Source: Selaginella tamariscina
Taxonomy: Eukaryota > Streptophyta > Lycopodiopsida > Selaginellales > Selaginellaceae
DNA length: 64,000 nt
NCBI GenBank assembly: GCA_003024785.1
Contig: PUQB01000901.1
Coordinates: 1 to 64,000 of the forward strand
Direction of reading: 5' to 3'
Every line of letters begins with the position of its first letter. Positions within the stretch are counted from its first letter, which is position 1. This document shows positions 39,369 to 50,857 of the stretch, in pieces. Made by a program: the position numbers and the translations under genes. Under the pieces are notes generated by a model that made no database searches, was not told the origin of the DNA, and saw nothing but the letters and a program-made list of their open reading frames with translations.

Positions 39369-39376
39369 TTTTTATA
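39369..39376 (-). promoter_or_regulatory. TATA box of CRP3
   Basis: tataaaaa on the minus strand, 44 bases upstream of the ATG, in the shared context cactataaaaaccaagc. Confidence 0.65.
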
Positions 39377-40734
39377 GTGGGAAATATATATTAAATATTA
39401 ATATTTATATATCAAGACTAAGTTCTAGTTTATATATCAAGACTAAGTTCTAGACTTCTACAGTGTTCATTGACTATGTATACATTGTTATTATCTAGTA
39501 GATGTAAAATAACATATCTCGTCATTGATGTAGCATAACGATATCTTAGTTGACGTATTGTACTCTGTAGTGGCATCGTACAAGACGTAAAATAGATTAA
39601 TATTATTATTAGTAATTAATGAAATTATTAATTATATTATAGTTTAGAAAGTGAGACACTAGACTAAAACTTGTACTTTGCCGTAAATACTTTTGGTACA
39701 AAATTAATATATAAAATAAGCTAGTTTATATTTTATAATATGTTATTGAATGTATTTATATACAGAAAGTAAAACAGAAATATGCTTTTAAAATTTTATA
39801 TTTGGATAAGATTTATACGCTGCAACACGACAAGAGAGACAACTTTGTAAACCTTCTAGTATTATTAAACCGTATAAATTAAGGACTTAAATACAATAGT
39901 ATTTAATATATTAACAATATAAAATTGATTCTTTTGGTAACGCATGGTACTTGACTGAATATATATAAATAATTTTTTATCAATATTTTACTTTTACTAA
40001 TTCACTGTATACATGTCAAGTAGGACCTTGCTTTTCGAAGAGAATGGTATATATATATATACATGTACACGTAAGAATAGCGTATAATATAATGGGTCAT
40101 AACACATTTTCTTAACAATGTTTATAACATAATTTTACGTTTAACATGTTAAAAACCCATAAAACTACTATTTATTAAAATAATATTTTGAATCTTTAAT
40201 GAAATACATAAGAATTGTTAATTATATTGTTTAATATTATTAACTCTTATAAGAATCTTATTTAATATTATTATTAAATATACTTTTCTTACCTAGAACT
40301 CTGTTTTAATTAAGAATTTAATAATATTCGTTACAAACAAATATATGTAAAATTAAATTTATACATTAAAATAAAAACTGTATGCTAAGTATATTACATG
40401 GATATGCAAAAACACTTCTAATGTTTTCACATATACCAAATGTATTAACCACATTTCGATTATAATTTAAAATTAAAAGTTTATACAACATACTAACAAC
40501 AGTTGATTTATAAAATTAGTACAAATAGGATCCATTATAAAATACTTAATTTTATGAACTTAATATTAACAATGAAATTCTTTATATATGGGAATTCTGT
40601 GTATCTTATTCAATATTGTAGTGTAGATTAGAGGATCCCTTTTGCGTATAAGGAGGAACCTACCTTATTTTCTACTGCCATGCCCACTACTTTCTATGGC
40701 TATCCTAGCATTTCATCTACCTTTGCCACATCAT

Positions 40735-40810
40735 CCACCGGCCACCTCAGCAACCTGCCACGCCAGCCACCTGCCACGTCAGCTACCCGCCACATCAGCC
40801 ACCAAGGTGG
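40735..40810. repeat. GC-rich minisatellite (about 15-bp unit)
   Basis: Four to five degenerate copies of ccacctgccacgtcagc. The unit reads as Pro/Ala/Thr/Ser-rich in several frames, but no gene is supported. Confidence 0.65.
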
Positions 40811-40829
40811 AGATCAGTCTCTCCAGGTA

Positions 40830-41597
40830 GCATCCAACAAAGCATCTCCCTCTAAAAACCACAAGGGCAGTTGCCACCTCCAGTAAACGGATGCGTGCAA
40901 GTTCCCCTTCTTTACACCATGCGACTAAACGCTGGCAGCCATTGTTCTTCGTATACTCAGTACTCCCCAATATCACACGTGGCACGTGCTTCCTCATACG
41001 AGTTGGCTACTAATGAAACTAAGGTTACCCACATAAATGCCACCGTTCATTGCAGACTCCATCTATGCCCTTGAAAAACCTCTGCATTGCGGGCTCGCTA
41101 GATTGTCCACATGGTCACCCCCCGCAAGAAGTACCACTGATTCAGCCAAAGGCCAGGCGGCTCTTCCATCACCTCTTGTAGTCCTCCGGGATCAAACACT
41201 GGCTTGATTTAGCCTCCCAGGTACATGCCAACTCTGTTGTCACGCACATGCACCACATGTTCACCAAGGTAGGCCATCTCCCAGCCTATCGTAGCATCAT
41301 CTCCTCTACCCAACCTCTGAACCACGGTCATCGCTCTGCTCCAAACCGCCTTGGCTGCGTGACAATCCCATAGACAATGTCTCTCAGTCTCCACTTCTCC
41401 ACAACACAGACATGTGTTGCAAGGTAAGCCTCGGATGTTGTGCTGGACCGCTAAGCTATTCTACAACAAGAGCCACATGAAAGTCCCGCTCAACCAATAC
41501 CCTGTCCAAAATTCACTCCCCAGCTCTCGCGCCAGCGATCGAGGCAGCCCATCCTGCCAAGTGCTCCTCCAACTTCGACAATTGCTGCTAACCTGTG
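40830..41597 (-). pseudogene. Non-LTR (LINE) retrotransposon 3' fragment with zf-RVT motif
   Basis: On the minus strand, 41455-41209 reads through a zinc-binding motif of plant LINE reverse transcriptases: CLCCGEVETERHCLWDCH, followed by AAKAVW. Upstream and downstream frames are broken and no RT core is visible, so only the C-terminal region remains. It abuts a gypsy relic at about 41598. Confidence 0.6.
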
Positions 41598-42290
41598 AGC
41601 TCCTGGCGAATACGATGCAACTGCTGAAAAGCATCGTCACAGTCGTCCGCATGCCCAAATGCACGTTTAAAGATCTTTGGAAGAATACTTTAATCTCCAC
41701 GACTTGCAATGTCCAGACCACTGTACCATTACAACGCCATCCCTTAAAGACAAGTAAGAAACTCATGCAAACACTGAACACTGTCCCACAAATGATATGT
41801 GGCAACCATAGTGAAGTGGTGGTACCCATCATCTCCAGATTTTCGCAAAAGAAATCCAGTCGGACTTAGGGGTTTGCAATATAGCAAGAGTACCATGGGC
41901 TGTAAATGTTATCATCAGTTAAGAGTGATTGTTCAATTACATACGCATGGCATTTAACAACTGCATGACTAACTGCTATACAGACAAAGGATTTGCCTAT
42001 TATGGATCCATGTACGAAAAAAAGATAAAATCTATAAAAAAAAAAATCTAAACAATAAAAAAGTTAGATTTAAGAATACAAAGAAAATTAATAAAAAGAC
42101 ACAAATCCGAATACTTCGTAGGAATAATTAGAGATGCCCCTCACCTCTATATGAGAACTTGAAATATAGAAATGTATATATACATTAGTTCAAAACCTAA
42201 ATTATTTAAAGAGTGAGTGGTTAAATTGAATCCAACGGACGCTATTAAAATTCACTACATTAATAATAATGTGCATACGTGGATCTTATA
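41598..42290 (-). pseudogene. 5' relic of element A family: LTR plus gag fragment
   Basis: 41598-42150 aligns to 19738-20300 (gag start and leader), and 42150-42290 aligns to the LTR 20301-20461 (for example gaaatatagaaatgtatata). It is rich in C-to-T/G-to-A changes and carries deletions. It ends at tggatcttata, the LTR edge. There is no second LTR. Confidence 0.85.
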
Positions 42291-42299
42291 ATCATTTAT

Positions 42300-42905
42300 T
42301 AAAAAAATCAAATGAAATTAGGTTAAATCTATGGAAAATTAGATTATATTCTTCACAAATTCATACGAGTATAGTACTTTGATGCTTCACAAAAATTAAA
42401 AGAGATAAATTAAAACATCTAAGAAACTCCTACACATGTAGATATTTTTGTCAAAACACACACACACATGTGTGTGCTGGGGATGCATACAGAACTTGGT
42501 TCAATGTATAGAGAGCACAGGAGAATGCAAAGTCCGCACATGTGCAAGAATCTAACTTGTTATTTTCAAGAATATGTGTAGAAAATCAAAGATAACAAGT
42601 TCAATTTCTCTTCTTTAACCATGCGTATAAGAAGAGGAGTCCTTAAGTTCCTCCTTATCTCTCGTTTATTATTTATATTCATACTATATATATATATATA
42701 TATATAAATATAAGGTTAAAGATGGCTTACTATATATTACTTATGATATATTTATATTACACCCTAACACCTAAGTCAAAGTCAAGAAGAAGACTGAACA
42801 AAGTATTGATATTAATTAGTATATAACTATATTTAGGTATTAGGTTTAGAAATATCAATTCTGACTAGAACTTTGAACGATGATGATCATCTGTTTCACA
42901 TCCAT
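42300..42905. repeat. Inverted copy of the CRP upstream block
   Basis: This segment is the reverse complement of about 22146-22830 (and 32810-33440). It starts with tcaaatgaaattaggttaaa, the complement of tttaacctaatttcatttga near 22780, and ends with ctgtttcacatccattggta, the complement of taccaatggatgtgaaacag near 22146. Confidence 0.85.
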
Positions 42906-43757
42906 TGGTAGTACAGATTGAGGAGAATACTTTTGTGAGGATACTTATAACATGTATTATGCATTAATATTAAATTTAATATTTAATGGTGTGTGTGTAT
43001 ATATATATATATTATATTATATATATTATATATATTATAGTCAAGTGGATTTTTACAAAAACATTACCTAGTCAACTTACATATCTGTATTTGATTTTTT
43101 ATAATATTTAAAATATGCATGTCTATTGAAGACTCAGCTAAATAACTAAAAATCATAAATTATATCATTATTTATATGCACTGAAGGTCAGATCTACATA
43201 ATGCAAATTTGATAATTTATGTAATGATTATTAGCTAAGTTAATATTTTAAACGAGGACTTAAAATATTGACTAAGTTAACTAAATCAATAATAAATAAT
43301 AATTAAAAAAGGATTTTATTGTTTAATATGCATCAAGCCATACTTATTAATAATTTAAGGTTTTATAGTAAAATTTATATTTAATTAATAATGCAAATGT
43401 TGATGTTTTGTTTTTTTTTGTTTTTTAAAAATGTCTTTATATAAAACCTGATTAAGTATTTATAAATTATTTATATATAAAAACTAAGTTGCTTAAATGA
43501 ATCAAATCCAATTAACGAATTAGACAATTTCAATTATAAGTGATAATTTTATATAATCTGAGTAATACAATAAGAACATCATATGTAACTGCTAGTATAC
43601 AACATTTTTCATGCATATTACCATAACATATTCATGCATGAACATGTTATACACATACATATATACGAGCCTCTTAATAGTGTTGCGTGTGCATATGCAT
43701 GAAAATATACTTTATGTCCCTACGTACATAAAAGTACAAAAAAGTGCACTGTACGTA

Positions 43758-44532
43758 GGGTTGCATTGACCCTTAAACCCTTAACTTACATGTTTTAAGG
43801 GTTCTGTGGGGTCGCAGTGACTCTTAAAATCCTTAGTGCACTCTTAAGAATACATAAAATTACCAAGGGCTTTTGTGTCGCACCTGCCACTAAGAAAATT
43901 CTAACTTGTGACATCATTATAAAAAAATGCACTTTTTCTACATAACTTAATAGTAGTAAAACATGTCCTTTAACCACCCTTAAGAAAAAACATACTGGCA
44001 AGTTTAATAGTGGGACAATGTCACCTTTAAGATGAATATTTGATATGTTTTGCGACACTAAAAACTCTTAAAAATTTAATTATCATTATATTTTAAGGGT
44101 GAATACGATAGTAAGGGTTGAGTCACACTCTCCCTTAAACCTTTAGTACACCCTTAAGAATACATAAAATTAAGGGTACTTCAAGGGTTTTTGTGTCGCA
44201 CCTGCCACTAGAAAATTCTAACTTTTGATGTCACTATAAAAAAAAATGCATTTTTTTCACATAACTTAAAGGTAGGAAAATAAGTCTGTTAAGCACCATT
44301 AAGAAAAACATCATTTATTGTTGGCGTATTAGTTTTTTGTTTTAACAATAGGACACTGTCACCCTTAAGATGAATATTTTGATATGTTTTAAGTGTTTTG
44401 ATACGACATTAAAACCCTTCAAAATTCAATTATTGTTACATTTTAAGGGTGAATACCATAATAATACTACGTAAAAATTTATGTAGTAGCACTTAACACT
44501 TAAGGCTTTTAAGGGTCGGTGCGACTCAGCCC
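43758..44532. mobile_element. Non-coding inverted-repeat element, unit 4 copy
   Basis: Sister of 36160-37190 at the same place in the duplicated block. Ends: gggttgcattgacccttaa at the left, ttaagggtcggtgcgactca at the right. It lacks the GC-rich insert, and about 100 bp of the right flank are missing relative to unit 3. Confidence 0.7.
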
Positions 44533-44607
44533 TGTAATATTTTATGTAGTGTAGTTTTACATACATGCTTTTAATAATTAAGTATATAAACTCATATAAA
44601 TTAATAT

Positions 44608-44660
44608 GTACAGTGTTTTCTGCATATAGGCTGCACCTCTTTTTTTTTTATAGTGGGAAA
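44608..44660 (-). promoter_or_regulatory. Orphan CRP promoter remnant, unit 4
   Basis: Same junction as in units 2 and 3: cagtgttttctgcatatagg, then gcacctcttttttttttatagtggg. Confidence 0.65.
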
Positions 44661-45086
44661 ATAGTTTAAATAAATTTTATAATTATTATTTTCTTCTTAT
44701 ATATCACTTATATAATATAAATTTTTTCTAATATATCTATACTGACACATATATTAACAAAGTTCTAGTCAGAATTGATCTCTCTATGTAATAACTAATA
44801 TAGTTATATACTAAATTATAATAATATCAATACTTGTTCAGTTCTCATCGAGTTGACTAACATAAAAGAGGCAGTTTCTTCTTGATTTTGAGTTGTTTAA
44901 CTCTTTTTATTTATATCAAATAGCGGTTAGGGTTAATACATCTTTAACCTTTTATAATATATAGAGAGAGAGTTTGAATGTAAATATTAATATTAAATGA
45001 TAGATAAGGAGGAACTAATGAATGGGTACACGAGGGCTCCTCTTCTTATACGCATGCTTTATACATCCCCAGCATGTGTGTGTGTG

Positions 45087-45104
45087 GCGCGCGCGCGCGC
45101 GTGT
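45087..45104. repeat. (CG)n tract
   Basis: gcgcgcgcgcgcgc between two GT runs; a pure CG run is unusual in this AT-rich DNA. A shorter one is at 836-849. Confidence 0.9.
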
Positions 45105-46505
45105 GTTTTGAGAAAAATATCTACAAATTTCTTAGATGTTTTAATTTATCTCTTTTAATTTTTGTGAAGCATCAAAGTACTATACTCATATGAATTGTGA
45201 AGAATGTATAATTAATATCTAATTTTCCATAGGTTTAACATCAAATTCTTTAATAAATGGTTATATAATATATTTTGTATGTTAAATTATAAAAGTCAAA
45301 AAGAAATAAATTATTTAGTTTATTGTACTATACATATTTAAATTTATATACTATATACGTTTACATATTATATATATTTAAAATCTAATAACATTCAGAA
45401 TAGTAAATTACAGATTTTATAAAATTTAAACAAGATTTTGATAATATAAAAATAAATAATAACATTTATTGTTAAAATTTAAATATATTGAAAGAGGAGA
45501 TACATGAACTAAGAGATATATAGTAGGAGATATTAATATATTCATGCATGCCACATCATCATTGTTAGGGTCTTGTAAGGTGTGGCACTCATGTATGTTA
45601 CACATCTACAAATGTAGACATATATAATTTGTGAAAATAACATTTTATACTTATAATGACTATATGTTATATATGTTATGTGTACGTGTATATGTTAAAT
45701 TATACAGTAGGTAAACAGTTAGATATGTGAATTAATCATGAGCATTGAAATAATTGAATATTTTTTTACAGCCAGGATGTGGAAATCTTTCTCAAATTAA
45801 TGTGCCACACACACACACACACACAACGTTTATAAGTTACTAACAGACACCATGTATATAGAAAGTGTGTGTTAAAAACAGTGTTGTAAATTAAATATTA
45901 AAATAATAAATCAAAGTTTAATAATTATTTATGATATACAAATTATACATTAAGAATAATATGGAAGACTTTTCTACTGTATACTGGGAGAATGATCGGA
46001 GGTTTAATCTTTAATAATGTTAATAGATATTATAAAGTCTAATTAGTGATTATTTTATTATTATGTTTTGAGACATGAAAGATAAAATTACAACACAAGA
46101 TTTAGGATTTCATTTTAAAAAAATAAAAAAATATAGAGTTCCTATACTAAAACAAAAGAAATTTAACTCTATATGTGTTTATAAATCAAAACATATTATT
46201 GAAAACAAATTTTATATACAATAACAGACCAGGAGTCTGGTATTATTATTCAAGAGCTTCAAACTGTAACCAGTTGATTTATTTAATATAGAAATCCCTT
46301 CCTGTTAAAATAAAAACAAATATTAATCTTAATTTGATATAATAAATATGTATGTCTGTGTTACATGAAAATAAAGAATATAGCCTATAAATCTTTCTAT
46401 TTACTGCAGTTTGAGAGTGTAGAGTTGTTATATATGTATGTATATGTTTATAAGAGAGTAAACACACACGCACACACACACACACACGTGTGTGTGTGTA
46501 TACAC

Positions 46506-46724
46506 TTACTTAATTTTGGCATCCCAGTGACCCTTGTTACAACGTGGAGCACAATCTTTACCACTCCAGTAATAACCATATTTGTTGCAATACACGCACT
46601 TATACCCGTCCCAATAATAATACTGTTTAGTACACTCTGGGCCATGGCTGTGAAACCGTTCCAACTTGAACACCAACAAAGAGGAGAAAATGAAGAAAGC
46701 AATTAAAAACTTTGTGTTAGCCAT
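46506..46724 (-). CDS. Secreted cysteine-rich peptide CRP4 (open frame, altered C-terminus)
   Basis: Fourth copy and the only one open from ATG (46724) to stop (46508-46506), 72 residues. The mature core is identical to CRP3 through VYCNKYGYYW and the CxxxC. Two opposite small indels leave part of the signal peptide in another frame (SSLLVFKLERF instead of a VLLFVGVQVG-like stretch). A 10-bp deletion near 46521 removes the last Cys and shifts the end to HWDAKIK. The stop used is the TAA inside the former gtaagt donor. If the donor is still spliced, the frame would continue into the next exon. Confidence 0.6.
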   Translation of the reverse strand: MANTKFLIAFFIFSSLLVFKLERFHSHGPECTKQYYYWDGYKCVYCNKYGYYWSGKDCAPRCNKGHWDAKIK

Positions 46725-46767
46725 AATTATATGTAAACTGTATTATGCAATGTGTATTTTTGCTTGG

Positions 46768-46775
46768 TTTTTATA
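46768..46775 (-). promoter_or_regulatory. TATA box of CRP4
   Basis: tataaaaa on the minus strand, 44 bases upstream of the ATG. Confidence 0.65.
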
Positions 46776-46789
46776 GTGGGAAATATATA

Positions 46790-48460
46790 TTAAATTAATA
46801 TTTTATATATCAAGACTAAGTTCTAGTTTATATATCAGACTAAGTTTAGACTTCTACAGTGTTCATTGACTATGTATACATTGTTATTATCTAGTAGATG
46901 TAAAATAACATATCCTCGTCATTGATGTATCATAACGATATCTTAGTTGACGTATTATACTCTGTAGTGGCATCGTACAAGACGTAAAACAGATTAATTT
47001 ATTATTAGTAATTAATGAAATTATTAATTTATTATAGTTTAAAAAGTGAGACACTGACTAATTAGTAGGAGTTGTAAATTTCAAAACTTGTACTTTGCCG
47101 TAAATACTTTCGTACAAAATTAATATATAAAATAAGCTAGTTTAATATTTTTATATTTTATAATATGTTATTGAATGTATTTATATACAGAAAAAAGAAA
47201 TATGCTTTTAAAATTTATATTTGGATAAGATTTATACGCTGCAACACGACAAGAGAGACAACTTTGTAAAACTTATAGTATTATTAAACCGTATAAATTA
47301 AATATCTTGGACTTAAATACAATAGTATTTAATATATTAACAATATAAAATAAATATATTAATATGAAATAAATTATTAGTGGTTCTTTTGGTAACGCAT
47401 GGTACTTGACTGAATATATATAAATTTTTATCAATATTTTACTTTACTAATTCACTGTATACATGTCAAGTAGGACCTTGCTTTCGGAAGAGAATTGTAT
47501 ATATATATATATATATATACATGTACACGTAAGAATAGCGTATAATAGAATGGTCATAACACGTTTTTCTTAACAATGTTTAAAACAAAAAATTTTTTTA
47601 ACATGTTAAAACCCCATAAAATTACTATTTATTTAAGGAAGTACAAAGATACGTACCTAAGACATAAGAATTTTTATTTAATATTATTATTAAATATACT
47701 TTTCTTACCTAGAACTCTGTGTGGTATTAAGAATTTAATAATATTCGTTACAAACAAAATTAGACTTATACAAAACTGTATGCTAAGTATATATGGATAT
47801 GCAAAACACTTCTAATGTTTTCACATATACCAAATGTATTAACCACATTTCGATTATATTTAAAATTAAAAGTTTATACAACATATTAACAAAAGTTGAT
47901 TTATAAATTAATATAAATAGGATCCATTTTAAAGACAATATGAAGATACTTAATTTTATGAACTTAACAATGAAATTCTTTATACAGGTACATACCTTTA
48001 AACTTAATAATGATAATACTAATAATATAAAGATGGTACAGAAAACCTATATATATATTTTAAAAACTTAGGTTCTACATATAAGTTTTTGCATAAACTT
48101 GTTTTTAAGAACACTTGCAACCACGTTATCTATACCTATAACAACCATTTCTAAGTTCTCTATAACACACACACACACACAATCGGCGTACGTGTTCCCC
48201 TTTGTTACCTTCTTCAGCCAGGAAAAAGAAACTTACATATTTGATTTTATTACTGGTCACTGTATAAGCTTACTACTGTTGATCCAGCAGTTTGATACAC
48301 AGTCAGTATTTCTTGTAATAACACACACACACACACACACAGACGTTTACTCCCATCCCACTTCAGATAATGAAAGATGTGCTACCCTGTAGTTAACAGG
48401 AGTGAATTTCTCAATGGAATCGCTTCATGACGTCCTTCCAGATAATGGTTAAATCCCAAC
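46790..48460. other. AT-rich spacer, unit 4
   Basis: Collinear with 29000-31040 but with the internal 330-bp duplication collapsed. No gene was recognised. Confidence 0.6.
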
Positions 48461-48574
48461 ATGACAGGCTTTTTGATACTGCAACACAAACCAAGTTACC
48501 ATCATATTAAGACCATGAGTGTGTGCATACGTACCTACATACACTGTTCTCCATCCCCAAGTGTTAAACTTCTA

Positions 48575-50580
48575 TCAAAAATCGTTACACGAACACTTAC
48601 CATCCTTAAAAACATGAAACCGACTTGCATCTCTGCAAACAATCTCTCTCTTTCTCGATCCTTGATGTAACTGCAGTAGCAACATGACAGTCGTCACACA
48701 CTCTCAAGTTCTTCACAATCCTCACTCTAGTCCCAGCCTGCGTATTTATAAGTGCACAACCTATAGCCAACCTCTCACTATGCCCACACACCTCCTCCTC
48801 CTTATCATCCGACACAACGTACCCGTGTTTGTTTCATGTCTACCAACAGACTCTGCAGCTTTGCATTTATCTCCACTATCTGAGGATGCACAGAGTTCCT
48901 CGCGACGAACCTGTGTACAAACCCTCCGTCGTCACTCCACCATCCACGAACGACTCGCCTTTCTCATCCTCAGAACCTTTGCTCGATCCTCCCACATTCC
49001 CACACTCCCATACAGATTCGCCATCAGTACATAGTACGCCCTTGCTTCTCATCGAATCTCAGCAAGTTCTCGAATGCAACCATCCCTATCACACTATGTC
49101 TGTATGGTAGACCTGTTGGACGGTCGAATAAGGTCGAGATGGCATTGAAGACCTTGGAGGTCCGTCGACCCCGTACTCCCTCATCGCACCAAACAAGCTC
49201 TCCCCTCTACTCCTGCATGACTACAGTCACACACACCCACAAACCATCCTTTCAAAGAGATCGAAACCACTTGTGTCTCTCCTTGGTGACTGTATCCTGA
49301 TATCAGTGAGTTCCATGAGACCATTCTTGGGAGCTGCATGGGATGAGTCAAACAGGTGTTGTGCACAAGCTGTGCTCCCACATTTTCCATAAAAGTCTAC
49401 CAAGCAGTTCATCACTACCGGTCGGTCTCGAACCCCAACCGCAGTACGTCTTGTGTTATTCCCATGCCAGAAACCAGGGCGGCAACCCCGTTGCAAGCCA
49501 CAAGCGCCCCGACATAAGCTTGATCGAAACCTGCCAGTCTAATACAGGAGAAAAGCTCCAGAGCAAGGGTGTACTCCTATTCTCTGCGTATCCCAGTACC
49601 AGTGCTGTCCAGAGAACCAAGTCATGGTATGACACTGACCTTGCATTGTGCATACTCCCACATTTTGCATACATGTCCACAAGTCGCTTGCAACGAACAC
49701 ATTAAACATCTTCCCATGCTCTTTCCCTATGTGATCACTCAATAAACAAGCTTCAACTGCTGCACTGTGGATTGGCATTCCTAGTGTCCACTTTGAGAAA
49801 CATGCCATCATAGTGAGCAGCGCTTTCTGCCTCGGCAAGACCGACACATGCAGAAAGAGCCGCTACGAATGCATGGGCATCCAGAGGTCATCCATTCAGA
49901 GAGTTTTCCGCATTCTCCACACATCCCAACATCGCACAGTCCAGGATACCACGTTGGGGCTTGTAATCTGATTAAACACACGTAAAGCACTCGTTAAGTC
50001 ACCACATTTCGCATAAAACATCCAGCAATGTAGTAGCCACGAATAAGTCACATAAGCAACCAGAGCCAAGGGCTCTTTGGTGTATAGACATGGCAGAGTC
50101 CTTTGTTTTATAAGCTTGCCTTTATACGCCTCTCCAGTTTCCTTGATGGCTAGGTTTACACACATGAGTGCAGCAAGGAAGCTCCGAGGGTTTGGTGAGA
50201 CTCTTTCACAAGAGAATGGAACCTAAGTATCATGTACATACACATGTGTATATATACACACAAATGTATGTGTGTGTGTGTGTGTGTAGAAGAGAGAGAG
50301 AGAGAGATCAATGTACCTGGATTACATATTCCAGAATGGCTCCAAGGCAAGCTCGTTTTCCCCATTATCCACGTATACAAGTATTAATGTGTTCCAGCAA
50401 GGTGTGTCGTGGTAAGCCATGTTGTTGAACAGTTTACGTGCTTCGTACATATTACCGCATTTTGCATGCATGTCGAGTGTTGCCGTTGCCACGTAGATGT
50501 TGGTAATTTGGCCGGTTTCCTCTGCAGCTAAATGTAGCCTTTACCCCCTTTAGTGCCGCCATTAATGCGTGTTTATCCAC
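48575..50580 (-). CDS. PPR-DYW gene copy 2 (longer copy, frame-broken)
   Basis: Same gene as copy 1 with more 5' sequence. The upstream exon, about 50580-50317, carries PPR motifs ([19 protein letters not shown] near 50475-50420). A 94-bp intron filled with (AC)n and (CT)n follows (50316-50223, GT...AG), and the main exon continues in frame with further PPR repeats ([18 protein letters not shown] near 50000), an E region and a DYW domain ([21 protein letters not shown]). Relative to copy 1 the terminal Trp codon is TGA (48577-48575), so the protein would end DF, without the final W. Several one-base shifts remain. The start lies upstream of an (AC)n tract and is not found. Confidence 0.7.
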
Positions 50581-50591
50581 CTTCTCTTGCC

Positions 50592-50592
<1 letters not shown>

Positions 50593-50644
<52 letters not shown>

Positions 50645-50660
50645 TATATATATATATATA
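50593..50660. repeat. (AC)n(TA)n microsatellite
   Basis: About 38 bp of AC followed by about 30 bp of TA, directly upstream of the PPR copy 2 exon and possibly within another intron of that gene. A further TA run is at 50813-50852. Confidence 0.95.
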
Positions 50661-50800
50661 AGTTAAATATTAAGTATCACTATGTAAATAGAAACACACA
50701 CATGAATACACAATTATATACAAAGGTATACAAATGATTACTTCTATAGAGACATCATATAGATATTTCTTTATAAATGCGTCCTTATACACACGCACAT

Positions 50801-50857
<57 letters not shown>

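Larger units (their letters stand above)
32758..40585. repeat. Segmental duplication unit 3
   Basis: Starts inside the CRP upstream region (atatgtaaataatgtaatttgcacctc, matching 22005-22035). It continues through the 22-23 kb block, a gypsy relic, the R1-R8 AT-rich block (34.5-36.1 kb), an inverted-repeat element, a promoter remnant, CRP3 and the 39.4-40.6 kb spacer. Confidence 0.75.
42290..50580. repeat. Segmental duplication unit 4
   Basis: Begins with an inverted piece, then the block from gaggagaatacttttgtgagg (42916), an inverted-repeat element, a promoter remnant, CRP4, the 46.8-48.4 kb spacer and PPR copy 2, collinear with unit 2. Confidence 0.75.

Noticed and set aside
50593-50660. 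Microsatellite array as a CRISPR-like repeat array
   Set aside because: Plain dinucleotide repeat in a plant genome, without spacers.
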